A stretch of DNA of 64,000 nt from assembly GCF_014493765.1 (NCBI RefSeq), contig NZ_JACTVJ010000002.1:186001-250000 (forward strand), given 5' to 3'. This document shows, piece after piece, positions 1 to 10,715 of this stretch. The translations under genes and the position numbers were made by a program. Each line of letters begins with the position of its first letter. The stretch's first letter is position 1. Source of the DNA: Streptomyces polyasparticus. GTDB taxonomy: Bacteria; Actinomycetota; Actinomycetes; Streptomycetales; Streptomycetaceae. The notes under the pieces are model-generated. The model saw only the letters and a list, made by a program, of their open reading frames with translations. It made no database searches and had not been told where the DNA came from.

Positions 1-200
1 GCACCGGCCCCGAGACGGCCCCGCTCACGGCCGGCGAGGAGTACGTCCTGCTGCTCTCCCTGGGCGAGGACGGTCGCTACTACCTGGTCAGCAGCGTCCA
101 GGGCTGGTACGAGGTCGACGGGGGCAGGACTGTCGGGGACGAGGACAACGCGGTGCGCCTCAGCCCGGGGGTACGCGAGGCGCTGGGCCTCGCGGGCTGA
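1..200 (+). CDS. C-terminal fragment of an unrecognised protein
   Basis: Only the last 65 codons lie in the window, in frame from base 3 to the TGA at 198-200. The translated tail is acidic and contains a VLLLSLGEDGRYYLV stretch, a WYEVDGG turn, and ends REALGLAG. The codons have the strong third-position GC bias of the neighbouring genes, so this is real coding sequence. I do not recognise a family; it could be the C-terminus of a secreted or lipoprotein-type hypothetical protein. The start is off the left edge. Confidence 0.6.
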   Translation, partial: TGPETAPLTAGEEYVLLLSLGEDGRYYLVSSVQGWYEVDGGRTVGDEDNAVRLSPGVREALGLAG

Positions 201-340
201 TCGGCTCCCTCCGCACCTCCACCCACCCGCACAAGCCGGTCAACCGCACCCGACCCACCCCTACAAGCCGGACAACCGCCCCCCCACGCAACGTTGCGCC
301 GGACGAGCCCCCACCCAGCGCCTCGTAGAATCGACCCACC
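201..340 (+). promoter_or_regulatory. probable leaderless promoter of the cysteine desulfurase gene
   Basis: A TAGAAT hexamer at 326-331 lies nine bases before the ATG at 341 and fits a -10 element. No purine-rich ribosome site is present in that gap, so the transcript is probably leaderless, which is common in Streptomyces. No clear -35 is seen. The upstream part is C-rich and holds two imperfect copies of ACAAGCCGG(T/A)CAACCGC. Inference from motif spacing only. Confidence 0.4.
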
Positions 341-1504
341 ATGGCCTACCTCGACCACGCCGCCACGACCCCGATGCTTCCCGAAGCGATCGAGGCGATG
401 ACGGCGCAACTCCAAGTCGTCGGCAACGCCTCCGCCCTGCACGCCGCCGGACGCCAGGCCCGCCGCACCGTCGAGGAGGCGCGCGAGACGCTCGCCGAGG
501 CGCTCGGTGCGCGGCCCAGCGAGGTGGTCTTCACCTCCGGCGGCACCGAGGCCGACAACCTCGCGGTGAAGGGCCTGTACTGGGCCCGCCGCGACGCCGA
601 CCCGGCCCGCACCCGCGTCCTGTCGAGCCCCGTCGAGCACCACGCCGTGCTCGACGCCGTGCACTGGCTGGCCGAGCACGAGGGCGCGACGGTCGAATAC
701 CTGCCGGTGGACGCGTACGGCCGGGTCCACCCGGAGGCGCTGCGCGAGGCCATCGGGCGCAACCCCGACGACGTGGCGCTCGCCACCGTGATGTGGGCCA
801 ACAACGAGATCGGCACCGTCCTGCCGGTACGTGAACTCGCGGACGTGGCCGCGGAGTTCGGCGTCCCGCTGCATTCCGACGCGGTCCAGGCCTTCGGCCA
901 GCTCGACGTGGGCTTCGCCGCCTCCGGGCTCGCCGCGATGACGGTGAGCAGCCACAAGATCGGCGGCCCGTACGGCATCGGCGCCCTGCTCCTGGGGCGC
1001 GACCAGAGCCCCGTGCCCGTGCTGCACGGCGGCGGCCAGGAGCGCCAGGTGCGCTCCGGCACCCTCGACGTGCCCGCCGCGGCCGCCTTCGCGGTGGCCG
1101 CGCGGAGCGCCGTCGAGCACCGCGAGCGGTTCGCCGAGGAGATCGGCGGCCTGCGCGACGCGCTCATCGACGCCGTACGCGAGGCCGTCCCCGACGCGAT
1201 CCTCGGCGGCGACCCGGAGCACCGGCTGCCCGCCAACGCCCACTTCACCTTCCCGGGCTGCGAAGGCGACTCGCTGCTCCTGCTGCTCGACGCCCAGGGC
1301 ATCTCCTGCTCGACCGGCTCCGCCTGCACGGCCGGCATCGCCCAGCCCAGCCACGTGCTGCTCGCCACCGGCACCGACCCCGACCTGGCCCGCGGCACCC
1401 TGCGCTTCTCGCTCGGCCACACCTCGACCCGCGCCGACATCGACGAGCTGGCGAAGGCGATCGGCCCGGCGGTGGAGCGCGCCCGGGCGGCCGGGCTCAG
1501 CTGA
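341..1504 (+). CDS. cysteine desulfurase (IscS/NifS family)
   Basis: A PLP enzyme of 387 residues that removes sulfur from cysteine, giving alanine and an enzyme persulfide. The PLP lysine is K206 in SSHKIGGP. The catalytic cysteine is C329 in the loop [11 protein letters not shown]. The N-terminus ([10 protein letters not shown]) and EHHAVLDA are family hallmarks, and the length is normal. It lies 770 bp upstream of mnmA, whose product takes persulfide sulfur for tRNA 2-thiolation. That supports a tRNA-modification role, although Fe-S assembly cannot be excluded. The amidase gene between them is on the opposite strand, so the two are not one operon. Confidence 0.95.
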   Translation: MAYLDHAATTPMLPEAIEAMTAQLQVVGNASALHAAGRQARRTVEEARETLAEALGARPSEVVFTSGGTEADNLAVKGLYWARRDADPARTRVLSSPVEHHAVLDAVHWLAEHEGATVEYLPVDAYGRVHPEALREAIGRNPDDVALATVMWANNEIGTVLPVRELADVAAEFGVPLHSDAVQAFGQLDVGFAASGLAAMTVSSHKIGGPYGIGALLLGRDQSPVPVLHGGGQERQVRSGTLDVPAAAAFAVAARSAVEHRERFAEEIGGLRDALIDAVREAVPDAILGGDPEHRLPANAHFTFPGCEGDSLLLLLDAQGISCSTGSACTAGIAQPSHVLLATGTDPDLARGTLRFSLGHTSTRADIDELAKAIGPAVERARAAGLS

Positions 1505-1510
1505 GGCAGG

Positions 1511-2194
1511 TCACCGAGCCGCGGTCGTCGACTTGGGGCGGTTCGCGGCCCTGCGCACCAGCTCCATGTACCGGTCCCAGTCCCAGTGCGGCCCCGGATC
1601 GGTGTGCGTGGCGCCCGGCACCTCGTTGTGCCCGACGATGTGCTTGCGGTCGATCGGGATCTCGTAACGCTCGCAGATGTCCGCCGCCAGCCGCGCCGAC
1701 GACTCGTACATCACCTTCGTGAACGACGACGGCTTGTCGACGAAGCCTTCGTGCTCGATGCCGACGCTGCGCTCGTTGTACTCCCGGTTGCCCGCGTGGA
1801 AGGCCACATCGAGCTCCCGCGCCATCTGCGTGATCTGACCGTCCCTGGCGCGGATCACATAGTGCGCGGCCGCCGCGTGCAGCGGGTCCTTGAAGACACG
1901 GATCGCCGTCTCGTAGCTGCCCTGCGTGACATGGACGACGATCCGGTCGATCTCATAGTCCGCGGGCCGGTCCGCGATCCGCAGATTCCCCGCGGAGGCC
2001 GCCACCCAGCGCGCGCCGGGCTGGTCCACCTCGCCCTCGGTGCGCTGCTTGTCCACGCCCGGGATCTTCCACCACAGGCGCCCGAGCTCCTCGCGGAACG
2101 CCAGCGCCGTGATGCCCGCAGCGACGGCCGTCCCCGCCCCGACAAGCAGGCCTCGGCGCTTGACGCCCTCGGCTCGGTCCTCTCCCACGGCCAC
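1511..2194 (-). CDS. Tat-exported N-acetylmuramoyl-L-alanine amidase (Amidase_2)
   Basis: A 227-residue cell-wall hydrolase expected to cut the amide bond between muramic acid and the stem peptide. The N-terminus has KRRGLLVGAGTAVAAG, a twin-arginine-like or plain signal sequence, so it probably acts outside the membrane. The Amidase_2 core contains IVVHVTQG (first zinc histidine), FHAGN, SVGIEHEG, and HIVGHNEVPGATHTDPG (second histidine and catalytic region). The GTG at 2194 is taken as the start; a second in-frame GTG lies two codons in. The gene is convergent with the desulfurase gene, with only six bases between their stops. Confidence 0.88.
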   Translation of the reverse strand: MAVGEDRAEGVKRRGLLVGAGTAVAAGITALAFREELGRLWWKIPGVDKQRTEGEVDQPGARWVAASAGNLRIADRPADYEIDRIVVHVTQGSYETAIRVFKDPLHAAAAHYVIRARDGQITQMARELDVAFHAGNREYNERSVGIEHEGFVDKPSSFTKVMYESSARLAADICERYEIPIDRKHIVGHNEVPGATHTDPGPHWDWDRYMELVRRAANRPKSTTAAR

Positions 2195-2270
2195 CCCCGT
2201 TGTGCATTGATCTCCGTACAGACAAACGGGTGGAGGAGCCCCATTGGTTCCGGCTTACTCTTGAAGGGTT

Positions 2271-3398
2271 ATGACTGAGACTCCTGCCGAGCCCCGCCGC
2301 CTCCGTGTCCTCGCCGCCATGTCCGGCGGGGTCGACTCCGCCGTCGCCGCCGCCCGCGCCGCCGAGGCGGGCCACGACGTGACCGGGGTCCATCTGGCGC
2401 TCTCGGCCAACCCGCAGTCCTTCCGCACCGGCGCCCGCGGCTGCTGCACCATCGAGGACTCCCGCGACGCCCGCCGCGCCGCCGACGTGATCGGCATCCC
2501 CTTCTACGTATGGGATCTCGCCGAGCGCTTCCGCGAGGACGTGGTCGAGGACTTCATCGCCGAGTACGAGGCGGGGCGCACCCCCAACCCGTGTCTGCGC
2601 TGCAACGAGAAGATCAAGTTCTCCGCGCTGCTCGACAAGGCGCTCGCGCTCGGCTTCGACGCCGTGGCCACCGGCCACTACGCGCAGGTGATCACCCGCG
2701 AGGACGGCACGCGCGAGCTGCACCGCGCCTCCGACATGGCCAAGGACCAGTCGTACGTGCTCGGCGTCCTGGACGACAAGCAGCTGGCGCACGCACTCTT
2801 CCCGCTCGGCGACACCGTCACCACCAAGGACGAGATCCGGGCCGAGGCCGAGCGCCGGGGGCTCGCGGTCGCCAAGAAGCCCGACAGCCACGACATCTGC
2901 TTCATCGCCGACGGCGACACCCAGGGCTTCCTCGCCGGCCGGCTCGGCAAGGCCGAGGGCGACATCGTCGACGAGTCGGGCGAGAAGGTCGGCACGCACG
3001 AGGGCGCGTACGGCTTCACCATCGGCCAGCGCAAGGGCCTCAGGATCGGCAGGCCCGCGCCGGACGGCAAGCCGCGCTATGTGCTCGACATCTCGCCCGT
3101 GAACAACACGGTCACGGTCGGTCCCGTGGACGCGCTGGACGTCACCGCGCTGACCGCGATCAAGCCCCGCTGGTGCGGCACCGCGCCCGTGGGGGAGGGC
3201 CGCTACACCGCCCAGCTGCGGGCGCACGGCGACGAGACGCCGGTGACGGCGGAGCTCGTGGACGGCGAGCTGCGCGTCACGTTCGACGAGGCCGTACGCG
3301 GTGTGGCCCCCGGCCAGGCGGTCGTCCTGTACGACGGCACGAGGGTCGTGGGCTCCGCGACGATCGCGACCACCACGCGCGCGACGGCGACGGTCTGA
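2271..3398 (+). CDS. mnmA: tRNA-specific 2-thiouridylase MnmA
   Basis: Transfers sulfur to C2 of the wobble uridine in tRNAs for Lys, Glu and Gln in an ATP-dependent reaction. The 375-residue protein has the N-terminal PP-loop SGGVDS for adenylation. It has the two catalytic cysteines in TPNPCLRC and [10 protein letters not shown], and the conserved GQRKGL region. Length is typical. The ATG at 2271 follows GAAGGG at a suitable distance. Its sulfur donor is presumably the desulfurase encoded just upstream. A strong hairpin follows the stop. Confidence 0.97.
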   Translation: MTETPAEPRRLRVLAAMSGGVDSAVAAARAAEAGHDVTGVHLALSANPQSFRTGARGCCTIEDSRDARRAADVIGIPFYVWDLAERFREDVVEDFIAEYEAGRTPNPCLRCNEKIKFSALLDKALALGFDAVATGHYAQVITREDGTRELHRASDMAKDQSYVLGVLDDKQLAHALFPLGDTVTTKDEIRAEAERRGLAVAKKPDSHDICFIADGDTQGFLAGRLGKAEGDIVDESGEKVGTHEGAYGFTIGQRKGLRIGRPAPDGKPRYVLDISPVNNTVTVGPVDALDVTALTAIKPRWCGTAPVGEGRYTAQLRAHGDETPVTAELVDGELRVTFDEAVRGVAPGQAVVLYDGTRVVGSATIATTTRATATV

Positions 3399-3405
3399 GC
3401 GGCGT

Positions 3406-3427
3406 CGGACCGAGCGGCCTCGGTCCG
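3406..3427 (+). terminator. hairpin terminator after mnmA
   Basis: A 9-bp perfect stem (CGGACCGAG with CTCGGTCCG) around a CGGC loop, eight bases after the mnmA stop. It has no U-tract, as is usual for Streptomyces terminators. Confidence 0.6.
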
Positions 3428-3443
3428 GTCAACTTCCTTCGTA

Positions 3444-3481
3444 CGCCTGGGAGTTCACGTATCGACGTGGACTCCTAGGCG
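3444..3481. terminator. long hairpin at the end of the hydrolase gene
   Basis: Arms 3444-3460 and 3465-3481 pair at 15 of 17 positions around an ATCG loop. The right arm overlaps the last codons and stop of the hydrolase gene. With the mnmA hairpin it forms a bidirectional termination zone between convergent genes. Confidence 0.55.
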
Positions 3482-4305
3482 TTCGCATAGAACCCCGCGA
3501 GCACCGGCGCAAGCACATCCGGGTCCACCATGTGCGTCTGTCCCTCCAGGGTCAGATGCCGGCCCGCGCGCGCCGAACGGGCCACCAGGGCCGCCGAGCC
3601 GCCCATCCACTCGAAGCTGGCCGAACCGTTGACCACGAGCAGCGGGGCGTCGATCTGCGAGATCCGGTCGACCGGCACCAGGCTGTCGCCGAGCACCGCA
3701 TAGTCGTACGCGATCGTCGGGGCGAGCGCCTCCCACTCGGCCCACAGGGGTGAGCGCCGCAGCTGCTCGATGATCTCGGGCGGCGCGCCCGTGCCCGAGA
3801 TGAAGTGCTCGACGGCGGCGTCCCGCCGGTCGTCGGCGAGCAGCGCCCGCAGCCGGTCCGCCTGCTCCTGGCGGTCGGCGACCCCGATAGCGTCGAGCGT
3901 CAACGGCGGTTCGTACCCCGACACATGGGTCACCGGCAGCCCGCTCGCCGCCGCCTCGAAGGCGAGCACGGCGCCCGACGAATTGCCGTGCAGCGCCGCG
4001 CGCCCGCCCAGCTCCTCGATCAGCGCCCTGAGATCGTCGACCTCTCTGGCGACCGCGTACGGCAGGGTGTCACCGCTGTGGCCCCGGCCTCTGCGGTCGT
4101 ACGTGACCGCGATGCAGCCCAGCGCCGCGAGCCGCTCGGCGAGCGGCCGGTCCTCCGTGGTGCCGGTGCACAGGGCCCCGCTGACGAGGACCACGACCGG
4201 GCCGTCCGAGCCGAAACGCTCGTAGGCGATGGGGGTTCCGTCGCGGGACAGAACTTTTCCAAGGGTGTCCATGAAGGGCAGACCGCGTCCGTCCGCAGAA
4301 CTCAT
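3475..4305 (-). CDS. alpha/beta hydrolase
   Basis: A 276-residue alpha/beta-hydrolase fold protein with a nucleophile elbow HGNSSG, an oxyanion-loop region VVLVSGALC, YDRRGRGHSGDT after strand 4, and a C-terminal histidine in LEGQTHMVDP. The probable catalytic set is Ser in GNSSG, Asp near the VVNGSASFEWMG region, and that His. The substrate cannot be read from sequence; esterase or lactonase activity is possible. Neither candidate start has a strong ribosome site: ATG 4305 is used, and an internal ATG at 4272 would remove 11 residues. Confidence 0.85.
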   Translation of the reverse strand: MSSADGRGLPFMDTLGKVLSRDGTPIAYERFGSDGPVVVLVSGALCTGTTEDRPLAERLAALGCIAVTYDRRGRGHSGDTLPYAVAREVDDLRALIEELGGRAALHGNSSGAVLAFEAAASGLPVTHVSGYEPPLTLDAIGVADRQEQADRLRALLADDRRDAAVEHFISGTGAPPEIIEQLRRSPLWAEWEALAPTIAYDYAVLGDSLVPVDRISQIDAPLLVVNGSASFEWMGGSAALVARSARAGRHLTLEGQTHMVDPDVLAPVLAGFYANA

Positions 4306-4321
4306 CGCCGTACGGAAAAAA

Positions 4322-4376
4322 TCTTCGACTCGCCGTTCGGCCGGCCGCTCGACTCGCCGTTCGGCCGGCCGTTCCG
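4322..4376. repeat. two-copy 24-bp tandem repeat
   Basis: The unit CTCGACTCGCCGTTCGGCCG plus a short GGCCG-type tail occurs twice with 24-bp spacing between the hydrolase start and the DUF427 stop. Each copy holds the self-complementary core CGGCCGGCCG, so it can also form hairpins. Confidence 0.6.
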
Positions 4377-4381
4377 GTCGC

Positions 4382-4714
4382 TCAACCAGCCGGGATTTCC
4401 TCGGTGTTGTAGAAGCAGAGGTGGTCCTTGATCCCCGCGACCTCCGGCTTCGGGTCGGGATAGGCCCAGACCGTGTCCTCCTCGCCCGGCAGCGACCAGT
4501 AGGACGCGGTGCCCTTGAACGGGCAGTACGTATGGGTCTCGGACGGGGTCAGAAGATCCGTGCGGACATCGGCGGCCGGCAGGTAGTAGCGCACGGGACA
4601 GCCGGTCTCGCGCAGTACGAGGGGGCGGCTGCTCTCGGCGACGACCTGGCCGTTGTGCACGACGCGTACCCGCTGGGTGCCCTGTTCGACGGTGATCGTG
4701 TGTCCTCGGGTCAC
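4382..4714 (-). CDS. DUF427 domain protein
   Basis: A 110-residue cytosolic protein matching the DUF427 family. It contains VRVVHNGQVVAESSRP, a central VRYYLPAADVR, and CPFKGTASYWSL, the hallmark of the family. The structural family is a small beta-tent fold of unknown biochemical function. The start is GTG 4714, preceded on its strand by GGAGGG eight bases upstream. It reads in the same direction as the LOG-like gene upstream and could share its transcript, although the gap is 64 bp. Confidence 0.85.
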   Translation of the reverse strand: MTRGHTITVEQGTQRVRVVHNGQVVAESSRPLVLRETGCPVRYYLPAADVRTDLLTPSETHTYCPFKGTASYWSLPGEEDTVWAYPDPKPEVAGIKDHLCFYNTEEIPAG

Positions 4715-4778
4715 TGCTGCTGCCCTCCTGGGTGTCCGGATCAGGTACAGCGCCGCCGGCGCCCGCGTTCTTCCCGGC

Positions 4779-5324
4779 TCAGGCGACGCCCCGGGACTCC
4801 TCCAGATACGCCAGCGCGCCCACCGGCTCCTCGGCGAAGAACACCAGCTCGGTGAGCGGGACCGGCAGGAAGCCCTCGTCCTCCATACGGCGGAACTGCT
4901 CCTTCAACCCGTCGTAGAAACCTGCGGTGTTGAGCAGGACGACCGGCTTCGTGGTCCTGCCGTGCTTCTTCAGCTCGAGGATCTCGGTGGCCTCGTCGAG
5001 CGTGCCCGTGCCGCCGACCATGATCACGACGGCGTCGGCCTTCTCCAGGAGCTGCGCCTTGCGCTCGGCGAGATCCCGCGTGACGACCATCTCGTCCGGT
5101 GCGGTCACCGGGCGCGCCTTCGCGGCGAGGAAGTCGACGGAGACGCCGAGGAGCCGCCCGCCCGCCCGCTGCACTCCGTCGGCCACGACCTTCATCAGAC
5201 CGACGTCCGACCCGCCCCACACCAGGGTGTGCCCGCCCTTTCCCAGGAGTTCGGCGAACTCGCGGGCGGGGCCGGTGTAGCGCTCGTCCAGGTCGGCGGC
5301 GGAGAGGAAGACGCAGATGTTCAT
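4779..5324 (-). CDS. TIGR00730/LOG-like Rossmann-fold protein
   Basis: A 181-residue protein of the LOG superfamily, whose members include cytokinin riboside 5'-monophosphate phosphoribohydrolases. Visible motifs are NICVFLSAAD at the N-terminus, LVWGGSDVGLM, and VGGTGTLDEATEI, corresponding to the PGGxGTxxE active-site motif. The leading proline is replaced here. Length is near the usual 180-190. The bacterial physiological substrate is not settled, so the nucleotide-hydrolase role is a family-level statement. Confidence 0.85.
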   Translation of the reverse strand: MNICVFLSAADLDERYTGPAREFAELLGKGGHTLVWGGSDVGLMKVVADGVQRAGGRLLGVSVDFLAAKARPVTAPDEMVVTRDLAERKAQLLEKADAVVIMVGGTGTLDEATEILELKKHGRTTKPVVLLNTAGFYDGLKEQFRRMEDEGFLPVPLTELVFFAEEPVGALAYLEESRGVA

Positions 5325-5438
5325 GCGTCAACCGTACGCCGGGCGCTCTGTGCCTTTCTCCGTACCCTGGGGCGCCGGGGCGGGCCTTACCCCGGGGTGC
5401 CGGGGCGGGCCTTTCCGCCGTGCTGGCAGCATGGCCCC

Positions 5439-6128
5439 ATGGCTACCCATGTGATCACCGGAGCGGGCTCGGGCATCGGAGCTGCCGTCGCGCAGCGGCT
5501 GCACGCGCGCGGCGACGAGCTCGTACTGCTCGCCCGCAACGCCGGCCGCGCCAAGGAACTCGCCGACCGTTACCCGGGCGCGCAGACCCTCGTCGGCGAC
5601 CTCGCCGAGCCCGACCGCCTCTCCTGGGCCTTCTCGCACCAGTCGCTGCCGGACCGCGTGGACACGCTCCTGCACATCGCCGGCATCGTCGACCTCGGCC
5701 CGGTCGGCGACCTCACGACGAAGATCTGGCGGCAGCAGCTGGAGGTCAACCTGATCGCCCCGGCCGAGCTCACCCGCCACTTCCTGCCCCAACTGCGCGT
5801 CACCCAGGGCCATGTGCTCTTCGTCAACTCGGGCGCGGGTCTCGCGGCGCACGCCGAGTGGTCGGCGTACGCCGCGTCGAAGCACGGCCTCAAGGCCCTC
5901 GCGGACTCGCTGCGCGCCGAGGAGAAGCCCAACGGGCTGCGCGTGACGACGGTCTACCCGGGCCGCACCACCAGCCCGATGCAGGCGAAGGTCCACCAGC
6001 AGGAGGGCAAGGAGTACGAGCCGTCCCGCTGGATCGACCCCGAGTCGGTCGCGACGGCGATCCTCACAGCGATCGACCTCCCGCGGGACGCGGAGATCAC
6101 GGATCTGTCGGTGCGACCGGGGCGGTAG
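5439..6128 (+). CDS. SDR family oxidoreductase
   Basis: A classical short-chain dehydrogenase of 229 residues. It has the cofactor-binding TGAGSGIG at residues 6-13, a catalytic YAASK, and an upstream serine in FVNSGAG; LHIAGI takes the place of the NNAG motif. Fold and cofactor class are clear but the substrate is not. ATG 5439 is chosen because it places the glycine-rich motif right at the N-terminus. An out-of-frame ATG lies eight bases upstream. The stop is followed immediately by a 33-bp minisatellite. Confidence 0.9.
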   Translation: MATHVITGAGSGIGAAVAQRLHARGDELVLLARNAGRAKELADRYPGAQTLVGDLAEPDRLSWAFSHQSLPDRVDTLLHIAGIVDLGPVGDLTTKIWRQQLEVNLIAPAELTRHFLPQLRVTQGHVLFVNSGAGLAAHAEWSAYAASKHGLKALADSLRAEEKPNGLRVTTVYPGRTTSPMQAKVHQQEGKEYEPSRWIDPESVATAILTAIDLPRDAEITDLSVRPGR

Positions 6129-6129
6129 G

Positions 6130-6705
6130 TTCTGGCCCGCCTTGTCGTCTTTGGACGTGGGGTCCCGGTCCGCCTCGGCGTCCTTGGGTGCGGAGTTCTG
6201 GCCCGCCTCGTCGTTCTTGGGCGCGGAGTTCCGGCCCGCCTTGTCGTCCTCGGGCGTGGGGTCCTGGCCCACCGCGTCGTCCGTGGGGTTCTGGCCCGCC
6301 TCGTCGTGCCCTCGGACGTGAGGTCCTGGCCCGTCTCGGTGTTCATGGGTGCGGGGTTCTGGGCCGCCTTGTCGTCCTCGGGCGCGGGGTTCTGGCCCGC
6401 CTCGCCGTTCTTGGGCGCGGGGTTCCGGCTCGCCTCGTCGTGTCCTCGGACGTGAGGTCCTGACCTGTCTCGTCGTCCTTGGGCGCGGGGCCCCGGTCCG
6501 CCTCGTCGTCCTCGGGTGTGGGGTTCTGGCCTGTCTCGTCGTCCTTGGGTGCGGGGTCCCGGCCCCGCCTCGTCGTCCATGGGCGCGGGGTCCCGGCTCG
6601 CCTCGTCGTGTCCTCGGACGTGAGGCCCTGGCCCGCCTCGTCGTCCTCGGGCGCGGGGTTCCGGCCCGCCTTGCCGTCCTTGGGCGCGAGGTCTCGCCCG
6701 CTAGC
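6130..6705. repeat. 33-bp minisatellite, about 17 degenerate copies
   Basis: Starting directly after the SDR stop, a unit close to TCTGGCCCGCCTCGTCGTCC plus TTGGGCGCGGGGT is repeated about 17 times. A variant containing CTCGGACGTGAGG recurs at 6311, 6445 and 6613, giving a higher-order period of four to five units. Most units are 33 bp, but 28-, 34- and 35-bp versions break every reading frame. The long minus-strand ORF through it, which would give 11-residue acidic repeats, is therefore not accepted as a gene. No function is known to me. Confidence 0.85.
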
Positions 6706-6770
6706 GGGGTGCAGGGGGCGCAGCCCCCGCCTACGGTCGGCACCTGTGTGCGCGCCCAAGCCTCCTTCTT

Positions 6771-7055
6771 CCCCCACCCCGCCCCTTCCCGAAACTGGGG
6801 CGCTGCCCCAGCCCCCGCATCCGAACTTCGTTCGGATCTCCTCAAACGCCGGAGGGGCTTAAAGGTCTCCTCAAACGCCGGAGGAGCTTAAAGGTCTCCT
6901 TAAACGCCGGAGGAGCTGAAGGACCGACTCATGGGTTGGCGGGGCTGAAAGGTCGCCTCATGCGGTGGCGGGGCTGAAAGGTCGGCTCATGCGTCGGCGG
7001 GGCTGAAGCGGGGGTTGGGGCAGCGCCCCAGTTTCGGGAAGGGGCGGGGTGGGGG
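6771..7055. repeat. 48-bp inverted repeat enclosing tandem short repeats
   Basis: The left arm (6771-6818) and the right arm (7008-7055) are reverse complements at 47 of 48 positions. Inside are three copies of a unit containing CTCAAACGCCGGAGG(A/G)GCTT (6838-6922). These are followed by three copies of a unit containing GGCGGGGCTGAAAGGTCG (about 6925-7008). The arm sequence (CCGCCCCTTCCCGAAACTGG) recurs in degenerate form near 13010 and 47512. No ORF inside looks coding. It could be a terminator region or a mobile-element remnant. Confidence 0.85.
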
Positions 7056-7080
7056 AGGGAAGGCCCGCTGCAGGCGAGCC

Positions 7081-7195
7081 CGCACCCCACGCGCCCGCAC
7101 CCAACCCACCCGCACCACCCCCACCCACCCACCCGCCCGCACCCAACCCACCCGCACCACCGCCCACCCACCCGCACCACCCCAAGCCGCCCCAC
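7081..7195. repeat. C-rich tract before the MetE-like gene
   Basis: A run of CACCC, CAACCC and CACCCACC units, with GCACCCAACCCACCCGCACC occurring twice. It leaves at least four G-runs on the minus strand with short loops and so could form a G-quadruplex there and an i-motif on the plus strand. It ends 13 bases before the next start codon, so it must lie in the promoter or 5' leader. Confidence 0.6.
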
Positions 7196-7208
7196 CACTT
7201 ACCCTTCC

Positions 7209-10468
<3,260 letters not shown>

Positions 10469-10476
10469 CGGTTGAA

Positions 10477-10516
10477 GGCCACCCGTTCGGCGCATACCAG
10501 ATGCATACGGGTGGCC
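10477..10516 (+). terminator. hairpin terminator after ligA
   Basis: A 10-bp perfect stem (GGCCACCCGT with ACGGGTGGCC) with an inner GCAT/ATGC stem, beginning eight bases after the ligA stop. No U-tract. Confidence 0.65.
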
Positions 10517-10715
10517 GGGTCGCATTCGGGCAACCGTGCTCGACCGCTGCCCGTGGAAGCCTTCTGCGGCCTACTGTTGAGGTGTGCGCCTGCCGTGTCC
10601 AGTTGCGGATGGGGCATCCCCCGCTCATCAGGAGTGCGGGAATGGGTTTCGGACGCGGTGACTTTTTGACAGGAGCCGCGTGGCGTGGGCACCGCCGGCT
10701 GTGAGAGGGACGGGA

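Noticed and set aside
5328-6845. 505-residue minus-strand ORF with 11-residue repeats
   Set aside because: It is antisense to the SDR gene and then crosses the 33-bp minisatellite. Frame-breaking units scatter the repeat peptide over all three frames, so it is a by-product of high GC and the repeat period.
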